Shown here: one piece after another, positions 54,309-63,679 of the stretch
How the letters are laid out: every line of letters begins with the position of its first letter
Numbering within the stretch: the first letter of the stretch is position 1
Assembly (NCBI GenBank): GCA_040773385.1
Contig: JAXGWH010000002.1
Location: forward strand, 1 to 64,000
Direction: 5' to 3'
From: Aeriscardovia sp040773385
Lineage (GTDB): Bacteria > Actinomycetota > Actinomycetes > Actinomycetales > Bifidobacteriaceae
DNA: 64,000 nucleotides
The notes under the pieces: generated by a model
The model's input: the letters and a program-made list of their open reading frames with translations, nothing else
Databases searched by the model: none
What the model was told of the DNA's origin: nothing
Made by a program: the position numbers and the translations under genes

Positions 54309-55010
54309 TCATTTGTTATACGAGACGAGCCGCAGACAGTGGTCGAAATCGGCATCGGTATCGAAATCGAACGTGGTGACCGAGCCGTTGGCCGGCCTGT
54401 GCGTGAGGTCGAGGCCCGAATCGGCCGGAGTGAAGCGGCGCACGAGGCCGAGCAGGGTGTTGCCGTGCGAGATCTGCAGAACGTCGTCGCCGTCGTGCAG
54501 CGGCGGGAAATACTCGGTGCCGTTCTTCGCGTCGCGGGCGATGAGCGCATAACCGGAGGCGATGCGCGTCCAATATTCGTCGTTGCTCTCCGCGTCGTGG
54601 AACGGGTCGGCCTGTTTGAGGAAGTCCTTCGTGGCCGCGGCGCCGTATTTCTCGACGATCGCCGCATAGGTGGGCGCGCCGTGCGGGGCGCCGGCCGCAT
54701 ACCAGGCGAGGTTCATGTCCGTGGCTTCGAAATAGCCGTAGAACTGCTCGCGGAACGCCATATTCTCGATGACCTGAGTGACGCTGCCCTCCGCGCGGTT
54801 GGCCGCCAGGATCATCCTCGCCGTCTGCTGTGCGCGGGTGGTGTCGGAGCAGTAGGCGGCGGCCAGCCGGACGTCCTTGATCTTGTCGGCGGCCTTTTTC
54901 GCGTCGTCGATGCCTGACTGCGTCAGCGGGGAGTTCGACCAGCCCTGCAGACGGTTGTAGCGGTTGAAATATGTCTGCCCGTGGCGGACGAGATGAAGAT
55001 GCAGGATCAT
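54309..55010 (-). CDS. Histidine phosphatase family protein (phosphoglycerate-mutase-like)
   Basis: A 233-residue enzyme of the RHG superfamily. The catalytic LVRHGQTYFNRYNRLQGWSNSPLT lies at the N-terminus, a conserved Arg-containing AAAYCSDTTRAQQTARMIL follows, and the second catalytic histidine is in ISHGNTLLGLVRRF near residue 185. Members hydrolyse phosphate esters of sugars, nucleotides or cofactors; the substrate is not evident. The ATG at 55010 begins directly at the beta strand (MILHLHLVRHGQ). Confidence 0.9.
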   Translation of the reverse strand: MILHLHLVRHGQTYFNRYNRLQGWSNSPLTQSGIDDAKKAADKIKDVRLAAAYCSDTTRAQQTARMILAANRAEGSVTQVIENMAFREQFYGYFEATDMNLAWYAAGAPHGAPTYAAIVEKYGAAATKDFLKQADPFHDAESNDEYWTRIASGYALIARDAKNGTEYFPPLHDGDDVLQISHGNTLLGLVRRFTPADSGLDLTHRPANGSVTTFDFDTDADFDHCLRLVSYNK

Positions 55011-55065
55011 GGCCCCGATTCTAATCAACTGGAATCAGGGGCATGACACTTCAATGCCGTGCGCC

Positions 55066-56022
55066 TTATCTGGGATCCCGTACTGCCGCACGACGACGGA
55101 CGATCTGCCCGATCACCCCGCCGGCGAGCGCGCAAACGGCGAGCAGCGCATAAATGAACGCAGCATCCGACCAGTGACTGCCGGCCTCGACCGACACCGG
55201 GATCACACAGAGCGCAAATGCGGCGAGCAGCGCCCACCAGCCAGTGCGGTCCTCCTGCACGGCCGCCCACACGAAGCAGAACAGACAGACCGGGAAAAGG
55301 GACTGGCTGGCAAGGATGATGCCCGTTGCAAATGACGGCACACCCCAATAGGCGAGGTCATACCCACAGAGCACTCCGTTCACGACGACAAAAACAAGGA
55401 CGCCCATCACCAACACGCCGAAAAATGAGTTGTTCCCGCGGATCCAGCGTCCGAGACGGTTTTGGGCCGGCTTGCCGAGGGCCCGTTCTATGCGCGGGCG
55501 GACCAGACATGCCGAAAGCACCCACGGAACAAACGAGAAGGCCGTCACCGCGAGGAAGCAGACAAGTGCCTCGACGATGAGCAGCCACACCGGAGACAGG
55601 CCTCTGCTGCCGGGCGAGACGGCGGCCAGATGCAGATACGAGTCGATCGACGCGGCAACGAGCGCGAGCGCATCCGTGGCTGCGCCCGCCACCGGCACTG
55701 TCAGGCTCATCAGCGGCGAGAGACCGGCGACGAACACAAAAACGGCGGTCCCGGCAAGCGGATACAGAAGAAATTCCGGCACCTCGAAGCCGACCCCCGA
55801 GTGCGCGCCGGATGCCTGGGCGAAATCAAGAGTCCAGTCGCTTACGCTGAGCAGATAGCCGCAGATGAGCGACCATAGCACCAGAAAGACGACCGCGGCC
55901 GCCTGGCGCCGGTCCCACGTCATCCTCCAGACCAAGGGACGCTGCGGGGTAGAGATACCTGTCCCGACCGATTCGTTTGCCCCGGGGGCTTCTTCTTTAT
56001 CCCCGGTGATCTCTTCTGCCAT
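55066..56022 (-). CDS. Polytopic membrane protein of unknown function
   Basis: A 318-residue protein with about eight hydrophobic segments (for example AAAVVFLVLWSLICGYLL, FFGVLVMGVLVFVVVNGVL, WWALLAAFALCVIPVSV, AFIYALLAVCALAGGVIGQIV). It has a short Glu-rich N-terminus and a basic C-terminus (RRRAAVRDPR). No family motif was recognised. The second of two tandem ATGs (56022) has AAGG at best spacing. It lies alone between rpsD and the phosphatase gene. Confidence 0.75.
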   Translation of the reverse strand: MAEEITGDKEEAPGANESVGTGISTPQRPLVWRMTWDRRQAAAVVFLVLWSLICGYLLSVSDWTLDFAQASGAHSGVGFEVPEFLLYPLAGTAVFVFVAGLSPLMSLTVPVAGAATDALALVAASIDSYLHLAAVSPGSRGLSPVWLLIVEALVCFLAVTAFSFVPWVLSACLVRPRIERALGKPAQNRLGRWIRGNNSFFGVLVMGVLVFVVVNGVLCGYDLAYWGVPSFATGIILASQSLFPVCLFCFVWAAVQEDRTGWWALLAAFALCVIPVSVEAGSHWSDAAFIYALLAVCALAGGVIGQIVRRRAAVRDPR

Positions 56023-56153
56023 CATGCGCCTTCTTCCCCGACAGAGGCACGGAACAGACCTGTCGTGGACCATCCGTCGGCCACCGCACTGTGGACGGCG
56101 GATTGTCGTGAATTACCTCAACGTGTGAACCACCTCAACCCATCTCCAGCATA

Positions 56154-56192
56154 AAACAAAAAAGCCCCGCGGCGCCGAGGCGACCGCTGGGC
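56154..56192 (-). terminator. Terminator of rpsD
   Basis: On the minus strand GCCCAGCGG ... CCGCGGGGC, one mismatch in nine pairs, is followed by TTTTTTGTTTT. It lies 23 bp after the rpsD stop. Confidence 0.85.
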
Positions 56193-56214
56193 AGAACCCG
56201 AAAGGGCGAGAGGA

Positions 56215-56844
56215 TCAGTAGTGGGCGAAGTACTCGACCACGAACGCGAGGTTGACCTGGACCGGGATCTCCTCGACCTTCGGCGCACGGGTGAGCGTGG
56301 CCTTGAGGGCGGTGAGATCGACGCCAAGGTAGCCCGGGACCGCAGGAAGGACGTCGCGGTGCGAGCCCTCGGCGGCGATCTGGAACGGGACCATGGTCTG
56401 GCTCTTCGGCTTGACCTGGATGACCTGGCCGACCTTCACACGGAAGGACGGGCGGTCGACGATGTTGCCGTCGACGAGGATGTGACGGTGGACCACGTAC
56501 TGACGGGCCTGACGGATGGTGCGGGCAAAGCCTGCGCGCAGGACGAGGGCGTCGAGACGGGTCTCGAGGTCGATGAGCATGGCGTTGCCGGTCTGGCCGG
56601 TGGTGCGCTTGCCGTCGTCATAGGCGCGGCGCAGCTGCTTCTCGGAGACGCCGTACTGCGCCTTCAGACGCTGCTTCTCCTTGAGACGGACCGCGTAGTC
56701 GGACTCGGTGCGACGGCGGGAGTTGCCGTGCTCGCCCGGGCCATAGGAGCGCTTCTCGAACTGTGCCTGCGCCTTCGGCGTCAGGGCGATTCCCAGAGCA
56801 CGGGACAGGCGGACCTGCCGGCGTGCGCGCTGAACACTGGTCAT
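56215..56844 (-). CDS. rpsD: 30S ribosomal protein S4
   Basis: Primary 16S rRNA-binding protein of 209 residues. It has the N-terminal region RRQVRLSRALGIALTPKAQ, the S4 RNA-binding fold with LETRLDALVLRAGFARTIRQARQYVVHRHILVDG, and C-terminal VEYFAHY. It is transcribed alone, away from the alpha operon, with a roughly 220-bp leader. In other bacteria S4 represses its own mRNA; no known leader structure was identified here. The gene has its own terminator. Confidence 0.97.
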   Translation of the reverse strand: MTSVQRARRQVRLSRALGIALTPKAQAQFEKRSYGPGEHGNSRRRTESDYAVRLKEKQRLKAQYGVSEKQLRRAYDDGKRTTGQTGNAMLIDLETRLDALVLRAGFARTIRQARQYVVHRHILVDGNIVDRPSFRVKVGQVIQVKPKSQTMVPFQIAAEGSHRDVLPAVPGYLGVDLTALKATLTRAPKVEEIPVQVNLAFVVEYFAHY

Positions 56845-57068
56845 GTGTGACCTGCTTTCTTTCTGTCGTTGTCTGGACGTGACCGGAGGACCCTGTGTCC
56901 TGCGGCCGAGCCGGGCCTCTCCGATGCTTGCGCGGTTTCCCGCAACGGCTTTCGCCGCCGACCAATCGACGGGCTAAGGCTCCAGATCGTGCCTCGAATA
57001 GCAGTAAGGCACCAGAGAAGTACAGTACTCCCGGGCTCTGACCGCACCAAACAGCCCGGTCGCCCTCC

Positions 57069-59885
57069 TCACAGCTTCTCGAGCGGGGCGAAGCGCAGCA
57101 TGAGGCGCTTGACCCCTGAGGCGCCGAAGTCGATCACCGCGTCGGAGTTGGCGCCTTTGTCGGTGACGGACCTGACCGTGCCCAGCCCGTAGGAATCATG
57201 CGTCACCTTGTCGCCGGGGCGCAGATCAGCGGCTGTGAGGTGCCCCGCCGACGAGGCCGCGGGGGCCGGGGCCGGGGCCGGCTTCCTGTGCGAGTAGTGG
57301 ATCCTGGAGACCTGCCGGTACAGATCCGCCTTCGACGTGCCATGCGAGCCGGAGCCGTGCGACCGGTACGACGAGCCGGAGCGCCCGCGCGAGGAAGAAC
57401 CATACGATCCGGAACGTGACCCCGACACGTAGCGCGAGGAGCGCGACGAGGATCCGGAGCCGTACCGGCGCCCACCGAATGAGGAGCCGCTGAAACCTTC
57501 ATCCGCATCATCATCGAAACTGCCGCGTCCCCTGCGGCTGGAGAAGCGTCCGGACCCATACGAGCCGTATCCGGATGATCCATGTCCATATGAGCCACGC
57601 CTATACGACCTGTTCCCGTATGATCCGCCGCCGAACGTGGCCGGACCGCCATCGGCGAACCCGTCGGTGAAATCACCGAAGTCATCGCCCAGCCCGTCGT
57701 CGAAACCGTCCAGGGAGCTTCCCCAGCGCCGGCGCACGCCCTCCGTGGACGTCTCCTTGCGCTCCCAGTCGATGAGCGTGTCGGGGATCTCCTCAAGGAA
57801 CCGGCTGGGCGGCAGCTCCTGCGTCCTGCCCCACTGGCTGCGCTCGGCCGCACGGGAGAGGAACAGGCGCTTCCTCGCACGGGTGATGCCCACGTAGGCC
57901 AGGCGCCGCTCCTCCTCCAGCTGCTCGGGGTCGTCGAAGCTCAGCGAGGAGGGGAACGTGCCGTCCTCGAGGCCGGTGAGGAACACGACCGGGTATTCGA
58001 GGCCCTTGGACGTGTGCAGGGTCATGAGCGTCACCTCGCCCTGCCCGGCGTCCGGCACCTGGTCGGCGTCGGCCACGAGCGCCGTGTTCTCGAGGAAGTC
58101 GGTGAGCGTCGCGTCCGGGTTGTCCTTCTCGTACTCGGCGGCGAGGCTCTGCAGCTGGCCGAGGTTGTCGAGGCGTGTCTGGTCCTGCGGGTCCTTGGAA
58201 TTCTCGTACTGGGCGATGAGGCCGGAGCCCTCGAGCACCTGATGGACCGTCTCGCTGGGCTTCTGGCCCTGCGCGGCCTGGGCGAATGTGCCGATCAGGT
58301 CGCGGAAGGCGTCGACCTTCTTCACCGCGGCCGAGCCGAGCCCCAGCTCGCCGGAATGGTTGAGCGCCTCCCAGAAGCTCGAGTTATTCTCCCCCGCCCA
58401 CAGCTGGGCCGCCTGCTCGGTGCGCGCGCCGATGCCGCGCTTGGGCTCGTTGAGGATGCGCCGCACGCTCACATCGTCGGCAGGGTTGGCCACCGCGTGC
58501 AGGTAGGCGAGGCCGTCCTTGACCTCCTTGCGCTCGTAGAAGCGGGTGCCGCCCACGATGGTGTAGGGGATGCCGGCGGAGACGAGCGCCTCCTCGAGGT
58601 TGCGGGACTGGGCGTTGGCACGGTACATCACCGCGATGTCGGCATAGGTGTATGTGGTGTCATCACCCACGCCGAAATTGCTGCCGGAGATGTCGTCGCC
58701 GCCCACGAGCCCGGCGATGCGGCGGGCGACCCACGAGGCCTCCTCCTGCGCGTTCTCCGCGGCGAAACCGACGATCGGACTGCCCTTGCCCTTGTCGGTC
58801 CACAGATGCTTGGGCGTGCGGCCGGAATTGTTCTTGATGACGGCGTTGGCCGCGTCGAGGATGGTCTGGGTGGACCGGTAGTTCTGCTCGAGCCGGATGG
58901 TCTGCGCGGTGGGGAAATCCTTGGCGAAATCGAGGATGTTCCTCACATTCGCGCCGCGGAAGGCGTAGATGGACTGGTCCGAGTCGCCGACCACGGTGAT
59001 CCACGCGTGCGCCTTCGCCGCCTGCCGGGCGGGATCCGGGGCGAAACCGTCCTCCCCCGACGCCGGGGCGGCCTGGGGCCGGAACGCGCCGTAGCCGGCG
59101 ACCTCGCGCAGGAACTGGTACTGGGCATCGTTCGTGTCCTGGTACTCGTCGACGAGCACGTAGCGGAAACGGTGGTGCGCCCAGTCGGCCGCCTCCTGGT
59201 CGGTGCGCAGCAGCTGGACCGCCTTGAAGATGAGGTCGTCGAAGTCCACCGAGTTGGCCGCGGCGAGCCTGTGCTGGTACTCGGCGTAGAGGCAGGCGGC
59301 CATCGCCTCCTCATCGCCGGCCCGGAACACCGGGGGCTTCGCGCCCGTGCCGGGCGTGTAGTCGACGCCGGCCTGGGCGAGCGCGACCTGCGGGGTGATG
59401 AGGCTGTTCTTGTAGCCGTCGATCTTTGCGAGCGCCGCCTTGGGCGAGAGCCGCTTGGGGTCGACGTTGAGGGCCGTCTCGCACAGTTTCATGAGGCGGG
59501 TGGAGTCCTGCTGGTCGTAGATGGTGAACCCGGAGGTGAGGCCGACGGCCTTGCCGAAACGGTGCAGCAGCCTCAGGCAGGCGGAGTGGAACGTGGAGAT
59601 CCACATGCTGCCGGCCTCCTGGCCCACGAGGCGTGTGACGCGCTCCTTCATCTCGTTGGCGGCCTTGTTGGTGAAAGTGATGGCGAGAATCTGGCTGGGC
59701 CAGGCGCGACGGTGCGAGAGGATCCAGGCGATGCGACGGGTGAGCACGCGCGTCTTGCCCGAACCGGCGCCCGCGGCGATGAGCAGGGCCGGCGATTGTG
59801 ACGTCACCGCCTGCGCCTGCTGCGGGTTGAGCCCTGCGAGCAACGCGTCCTGCGACGGGTCCGCGGCGTGCGAAACGTCAGTCAT
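57069..59885 (-). CDS. UvrD/PcrA-type ATP-dependent DNA helicase
   Basis: A 938-residue superfamily 1A helicase acting in repair and replication restart. It shows motif Ia-I LLIAAGAGSGKTRVLTRR, motif II VLVDEYQDTNDAQYQ, motif III VVGDSDQSIYAFRGA, motif IV LEQNYRSTQTIL, motif V TLMTLHTSKGLEYPVVFLTG and motif VI LAYVGITRARKRLFL. After motif VI and before the C-terminal Tudor-like domain (LRPGDKVTHDSYGLGTVRSV) lies a roughly 130-residue segment of Gly, Ser, Tyr and Arg repeats (about residues 735-865). PcrA-type enzymes are normally 720-780 residues. It is a single gene. Confidence 0.94.
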   Translation of the reverse strand: MTDVSHAADPSQDALLAGLNPQQAQAVTSQSPALLIAAGAGSGKTRVLTRRIAWILSHRRAWPSQILAITFTNKAANEMKERVTRLVGQEAGSMWISTFHSACLRLLHRFGKAVGLTSGFTIYDQQDSTRLMKLCETALNVDPKRLSPKAALAKIDGYKNSLITPQVALAQAGVDYTPGTGAKPPVFRAGDEEAMAACLYAEYQHRLAAANSVDFDDLIFKAVQLLRTDQEAADWAHHRFRYVLVDEYQDTNDAQYQFLREVAGYGAFRPQAAPASGEDGFAPDPARQAAKAHAWITVVGDSDQSIYAFRGANVRNILDFAKDFPTAQTIRLEQNYRSTQTILDAANAVIKNNSGRTPKHLWTDKGKGSPIVGFAAENAQEEASWVARRIAGLVGGDDISGSNFGVGDDTTYTYADIAVMYRANAQSRNLEEALVSAGIPYTIVGGTRFYERKEVKDGLAYLHAVANPADDVSVRRILNEPKRGIGARTEQAAQLWAGENNSSFWEALNHSGELGLGSAAVKKVDAFRDLIGTFAQAAQGQKPSETVHQVLEGSGLIAQYENSKDPQDQTRLDNLGQLQSLAAEYEKDNPDATLTDFLENTALVADADQVPDAGQGEVTLMTLHTSKGLEYPVVFLTGLEDGTFPSSLSFDDPEQLEEERRLAYVGITRARKRLFLSRAAERSQWGRTQELPPSRFLEEIPDTLIDWERKETSTEGVRRRWGSSLDGFDDGLGDDFGDFTDGFADGGPATFGGGSYGNRSYRRGSYGHGSSGYGSYGSGRFSSRRGRGSFDDDADEGFSGSSFGGRRYGSGSSSRSSRYVSGSRSGSYGSSSRGRSGSSYRSHGSGSHGTSKADLYRQVSRIHYSHRKPAPAPAPAASSAGHLTAADLRPGDKVTHDSYGLGTVRSVTDKGANSDAVIDFGASGVKRLMLRFAPLEKL

Positions 59886-60139
59886 GGTCCTCCTCCTGCG
59901 TCTGCGTCCGTGCTTCGGGCGCGGTCTCCCATGCTACCAACCCGCCGGTCAGCGCACGATGCGGGGCCGGAACGTGGACAACCGGCATCACCCGCCTGAC
60001 GACGGACCGCCAAAAGCCGGACCACCGCGGCAGACCACCACGACGACGCGACGCGAGAATGCGGAGATGACGGCGGCGGGCGGCCCATTACCGCGGCCCC
60101 GGGTGCCTCGCCTTAGGCCGAACGCTTCCCTCCTGCCGC

Positions 60140-60145
60140 TAGGCT
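60140..60145 (+). promoter_or_regulatory. -10 box directly in front of the amidohydrolase start
   Basis: TAGGCT ends six bases before the ATG at 60152, so the message probably starts at the ATG. There is no ribosome site. The arrangement matches that before the TrmH-family gene at 35526. Confidence 0.5.
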
Positions 60146-60151
60146 GGCAGT

Positions 60152-61168
60152 ATGATTTCCGTCGACTCCTTCACCCACTTTTACCCGCGTTCCTACCGCC
60201 GTGCGGCCGAACGCGTCCTGCCCAATCTGGGCGGCACCCATCCTTTTTTGCGCGAGGGCCTGCTGACCGACCTCGATATGCGGCTCGTGGCCAATCCCCC
60301 GCGCAGCGTGCAGATCATCTCCCTGCCGGTCGTCGAGGAGGCGGAGGAGACGATGGGCACGCACACGCTCGAGGCGGCCAATGACGAACTGGCCGAGACC
60401 GTTCTCGACCACCCCGAGCTCTTCCTCGGCGCGGTCGCCCGCCTCGACATGCACGACCCGGCATGGTCGGCGCGGTATGTGGCCGACACGATCGCCCGCT
60501 CCGATTCGTTGGTGGGGATCCAGATGCTGCCGCGCGAGACGGGCCTGCCGCTCACCGACGATTCGTTCGCCCCGCTGTTCGCCGCGATCGATGATTCCCG
60601 CCGCCCCGTCATCATCCACCCGCGCTCCCACGCCAGGAATATGGCAGATTGCCGGGATGGCTGGACCCAGGACCTCGCGCAGTCCCTGGGCGATCTGGAA
60701 GGTTCCGCGCTCCTGTCCGGCCACCCGCACCTGCGCCTCATCCTGCACGGCGGGGCGCTGCTCGCCCCGGGGACGCTCACGGACGCGCTCTCACAGATCG
60801 AGGGCGCGCGACGGATCTTCGTGGACACGGCCTTGGCGGATTCCTCGCAGATCGCCGCCGTGGCAGCGGTCATCGGCTCCGACCATGTGCTCTTCTCCTC
60901 CGAGGCGCCGTTCGCCGCCGACGGGCAGGATCCCCTCGACATGGAGGCCGCCGCCATGCAGGCCGTGCGCGACGCTGATCTGGGGCAGAAGGCGACGCAG
61001 GACGTGCTGGGCGGCACCGTCTCGGTGATCCGCCGCACCCTGCCCGTCAACGTCAAGTCCGAGGAGGACGCCTACAAGGAGGACAAGGCCGAGGCGGACC
61101 GCCAGAAGGCCGCCGAGGACGAGCGCCGCGCATGGGAGCTGGATGACGACGATCAGTCCTCCGACTGA
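60152..61168 (+). CDS. Amidohydrolase-2-like protein with altered metal ligands
   Basis: A 338-residue TIM-barrel protein of the ACMSD/amidohydrolase-related type. The N-terminal strand VDSFTHFYPRSY takes the place of the usual D-x-H-x-H-x-x-P; the first His is Phe. VIIHPRS and LILHGGALL supply the mid-barrel histidines. The final strand reads VLFSSEAPFA where family members have GSDYP-like, so Asp is replaced by Glu. The C-terminal 40 residues are a Glu/Lys/Asp coil (EEDAYKEDKAEADRQKAAED). It may be an enzyme with an unusual site or a non-catalytic relative; the substrate is unknown. The message appears leaderless. Its 3' end overlaps that of the convergent lyase gene by 16 bp. Confidence 0.8.
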   Translation: MISVDSFTHFYPRSYRRAAERVLPNLGGTHPFLREGLLTDLDMRLVANPPRSVQIISLPVVEEAEETMGTHTLEAANDELAETVLDHPELFLGAVARLDMHDPAWSARYVADTIARSDSLVGIQMLPRETGLPLTDDSFAPLFAAIDDSRRPVIIHPRSHARNMADCRDGWTQDLAQSLGDLEGSALLSGHPHLRLILHGGALLAPGTLTDALSQIEGARRIFVDTALADSSQIAAVAAVIGSDHVLFSSEAPFAADGQDPLDMEAAAMQAVRDADLGQKATQDVLGGTVSVIRRTLPVNVKSEEDAYKEDKAEADRQKAAEDERRAWELDDDDQSSD

Positions 61169-62424
61169 CCCGCCGTCCACAGGTCGCAGGCCTTCTTGAA
61201 CCTGCCCATCGCATCCTCCACCTGGGCGCGCGGGCAGGCCACGGCAAGGCGCAGGAACCGCCCGCCGTCACCGTGGTAGGCGGAGCCGGGGGTCACGATG
61301 AGCCCGGTCTTCTCGCGGATGAACGAGGCGAACGCGTCGGAGGCACCCGGGCGCACCGCGAGCGCGTCGTGGGTATCGACATCGTAGGAGGCATCGGTGG
61401 CCGCCGCCTCGTCCGTCACCTTGTTGCCGAGGACGGCCGAGCAGTCGAGCCACATGAGGTAGGTGGCGCCCAGCCGTACCGGCACGATACCGGGCATGTT
61501 ATGCGCGAGGAAGTCCTCCACGTACTCCACGTTGCCGAGCAGGTACTCTTTCAGCGCGTCGAGCCACGGGCCGCCCTGCCGGTAGGCAGCGATGGTGCCG
61601 GGGATGGCCACGAGGTTCGGCTCGGCCACCTCGTCGCAGTTGAGGCCGCGCTCGGCCTTCTGGCGCAGCCCCTCGTCGGCCACGATCATCGTGGCGGCGT
61701 GCAGGGCGGCGAGGTTGAACGTCTTGGACGGCGAGACGAGCGCGATGGTGTTGTGCCGCAACGGTTCCGGAAGAGAGAGGATCGGCGTCATGTCCTGCCC
61801 GCGCAGGACGAGGTCGCCGTGTATCTCATCGGAGACGATGACCACGTGGTGCTGCTCGGCCAGCCGCACGAGCCGGGCCAGCTCCTCGGGCTCCCACACC
61901 TTGCCCACCGGGTTGTGGGGGTTGCACAGGATCATGAGCGTGGTGAGCGGGTCAGCGAGCTTTTCCTCGAGGTCCTCCCAGTCCACGGAGTAGGTGTGCG
62001 AGGCCGGGTCGTAGGCCAGGGGGCTGGCGAGCGGGTGGCGGCCGTTGTTGGCGATCGAGTTGAAGAAGATGTTGTAAACGGGCGTCTGCACGAGCACATT
62101 GTCGCCGGGATTGCTCAGGTGCCGCACGAGCGAGCTGAGCGCGGGGACGACGCCGGTGGCGAACACCATCCACTCTTTCGGTGCCCGCCAGCCGTGGCGC
62201 GAGGCCTCCCAGTCGCTGACGGCGCTGAAATAATCGTCGCCGGGCCACTCGTAGCCGAACACGCCGGTCGAGATCTTCTTTTGCAGGGCGTCGACGATCT
62301 CCGGCGCTGTGCGGAAGTCCATGTCGGCGATGGTCATGGGCAGCTCGCCGGGCTTCACGTCCCATTTGACCGAGTCCGTCCCCCTCCGATCGACAGGGGT
62401 GTCGAAATCATACTGTGCCGTCAT
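61153..62424 (-). CDS. PatB/MalY-type pyridoxal-phosphate aminotransferase (C-S beta-lyase)
   Basis: A 423-residue fold-type I enzyme. It has the family start YDFDTPVDRRGTDSVKWD and PMTIADMDF, VPALSSLVRHL, LCNPHNPVGKVW, SDEIHGDLVL and the PLP lysine in SPSKTFNLAALHAATMIV. Members cleave cystathionine, cysteine or other C-S substrates and may regulate maltose genes in E. coli. A 30-residue insertion after YLMWLDCSAVLG (KVTDEAAATDASYDVDTHDA) is unusual. The ATG at 62424 has AAAGGCG upstream. Confidence 0.92.
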   Translation of the reverse strand: MTAQYDFDTPVDRRGTDSVKWDVKPGELPMTIADMDFRTAPEIVDALQKKISTGVFGYEWPGDDYFSAVSDWEASRHGWRAPKEWMVFATGVVPALSSLVRHLSNPGDNVLVQTPVYNIFFNSIANNGRHPLASPLAYDPASHTYSVDWEDLEEKLADPLTTLMILCNPHNPVGKVWEPEELARLVRLAEQHHVVIVSDEIHGDLVLRGQDMTPILSLPEPLRHNTIALVSPSKTFNLAALHAATMIVADEGLRQKAERGLNCDEVAEPNLVAIPGTIAAYRQGGPWLDALKEYLLGNVEYVEDFLAHNMPGIVPVRLGATYLMWLDCSAVLGNKVTDEAAATDASYDVDTHDALAVRPGASDAFASFIREKTGLIVTPGSAYHGDGGRFLRLAVACPRAQVEDAMGRFKKACDLWTAGQSED

Positions 62425-62585
62425 TGCGTGCGCCTTTCCTTCCGTCTGTCTGACATGGCCACTTTCCAAACATGACCCCTCAAAGCAGAAAGAGAGCCGA
62501 GGATGCAGATCACTCCCCACCATCCCGTTCCCTCTGGAATGGAGACCATCTTCCCTGAAAGCGAGAGGTTGTTGCGCCGACTGGC

Positions 62586-63632
62586 TTACTGCCCGTAGCC
62601 GGCGAGATGCTCGTTGCTCTCGTCGGAGGAGTCCGTCACCTTCGCGGGGTCGACCGGCTTTCCGTTTTCGAGGATGGTGGTGGCCGAGGGGTCGATGATC
62701 GTGGGGTCGAGGATGACCCTGCCGACCGAGGCCGCCTCGATGCGCCCGGAGATCGGGTTCTTCACCGAGTCGACGGACGAGGTGATCCTCGCGTCCACGT
62801 CGGAGCACAGCTCGAAGACGAGATCGGAGTGCAGCAGCCGCGTGTTCCTGATGGTGAGGCCCTTGATGTAACAGAGCCCCTGGTCCGACTCGATCACACA
62901 GTTCTCGAACGTGAGGTTCTCGCTGTTCCAGCCCAGATACTGCCCGTTGAGGAACGAATTGCGCACCACCACATTGCGGCTGTTCCAGAACGCGTCCTTG
63001 GCGATGATGCGCGAGTGGTCCACCACGATATCCTGCGCGCCATCGAAGAGATAATCGCCCACATGGTCGAGATGGTCGGCCCGGATGCCGCGGCTGTCCT
63101 TGCCCACGTAATGGCCGTTGGTCTGCACGTGGTCGAGGCTCACGTCGTCGCAGCTCCACAGCGTCTCGACCGCGTCGGCAAAATGCACATTCGTGAGCCG
63201 GATATGGCTCGAGCGGCGGAAGAGCTTCGTGCCCTGCAGCGAGCAGTCGCGCATATCGAAGTTGGTCACATACCACATGCCCGCATGGGCGACGGTCTCC
63301 ACCACGCTGTCGCGCACGGTGACGCCGTCGGCATACCAGAACGGGTACTTCCACTTGAACACCGAGTTCCTCACCTCGATGTCCCGCGCCTCCTTGAGCG
63401 GCGACTCGCCCTGCCCGAAGGTGACGCCGTCCACCACCGCGTCACGCAGGCCGTAGAGCGGGCGCTCGCCGGAGAGGTAGACGTCCTTGATGAGCCGCCT
63501 GTGCGCCTCATCGGCCTTGCTGCCGGTATCCCCCACACGCCGGGCGTGCGTGCCGGCCCAGCGCGTCATGTCCGGCTGGCCCTCGTTGAGCGTCGTGTTG
63601 GGACAGAGCCCGTCCTTCTCCTGTGTCTGCAT
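62586..63632 (-). CDS. DUF3737 family protein, probable right-handed beta-helix
   Basis: A 348-residue protein with regular repeating strand patterns (DIEVRNSVFKWKYPFWYADG, VRDSVVETVAHAGMWYVTNF, NVVVRNSFLNGQYLGWNSEN) as in pectate-lyase-like beta-helices, and the DUF3737 pattern of WYADGV and LFRRSSHIRL. No signal peptide is seen, so it is cytoplasmic. The function is unknown. The start has an AGGAG site six bases upstream. It follows the DUF488 gene and precedes the lyase gene on the same strand. Confidence 0.85.
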   Translation of the reverse strand: MQTQEKDGLCPNTTLNEGQPDMTRWAGTHARRVGDTGSKADEAHRRLIKDVYLSGERPLYGLRDAVVDGVTFGQGESPLKEARDIEVRNSVFKWKYPFWYADGVTVRDSVVETVAHAGMWYVTNFDMRDCSLQGTKLFRRSSHIRLTNVHFADAVETLWSCDDVSLDHVQTNGHYVGKDSRGIRADHLDHVGDYLFDGAQDIVVDHSRIIAKDAFWNSRNVVVRNSFLNGQYLGWNSENLTFENCVIESDQGLCYIKGLTIRNTRLLHSDLVFELCSDVDARITSSVDSVKNPISGRIEAASVGRVILDPTIIDPSATTILENGKPVDPAKVTDSSDESNEHLAGYGQ

Positions 63633-63679
63633 CGCTTTCTCCTGTGTCCGTCTGCCGGTTTCTGTGTCCGTCCGTCCTG

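Noticed and set aside
56845..57068. S4 autoregulatory leader structure upstream of rpsD
   Set aside because: The leader is long enough, but no known S4-binding pseudoknot could be recognised by eye.
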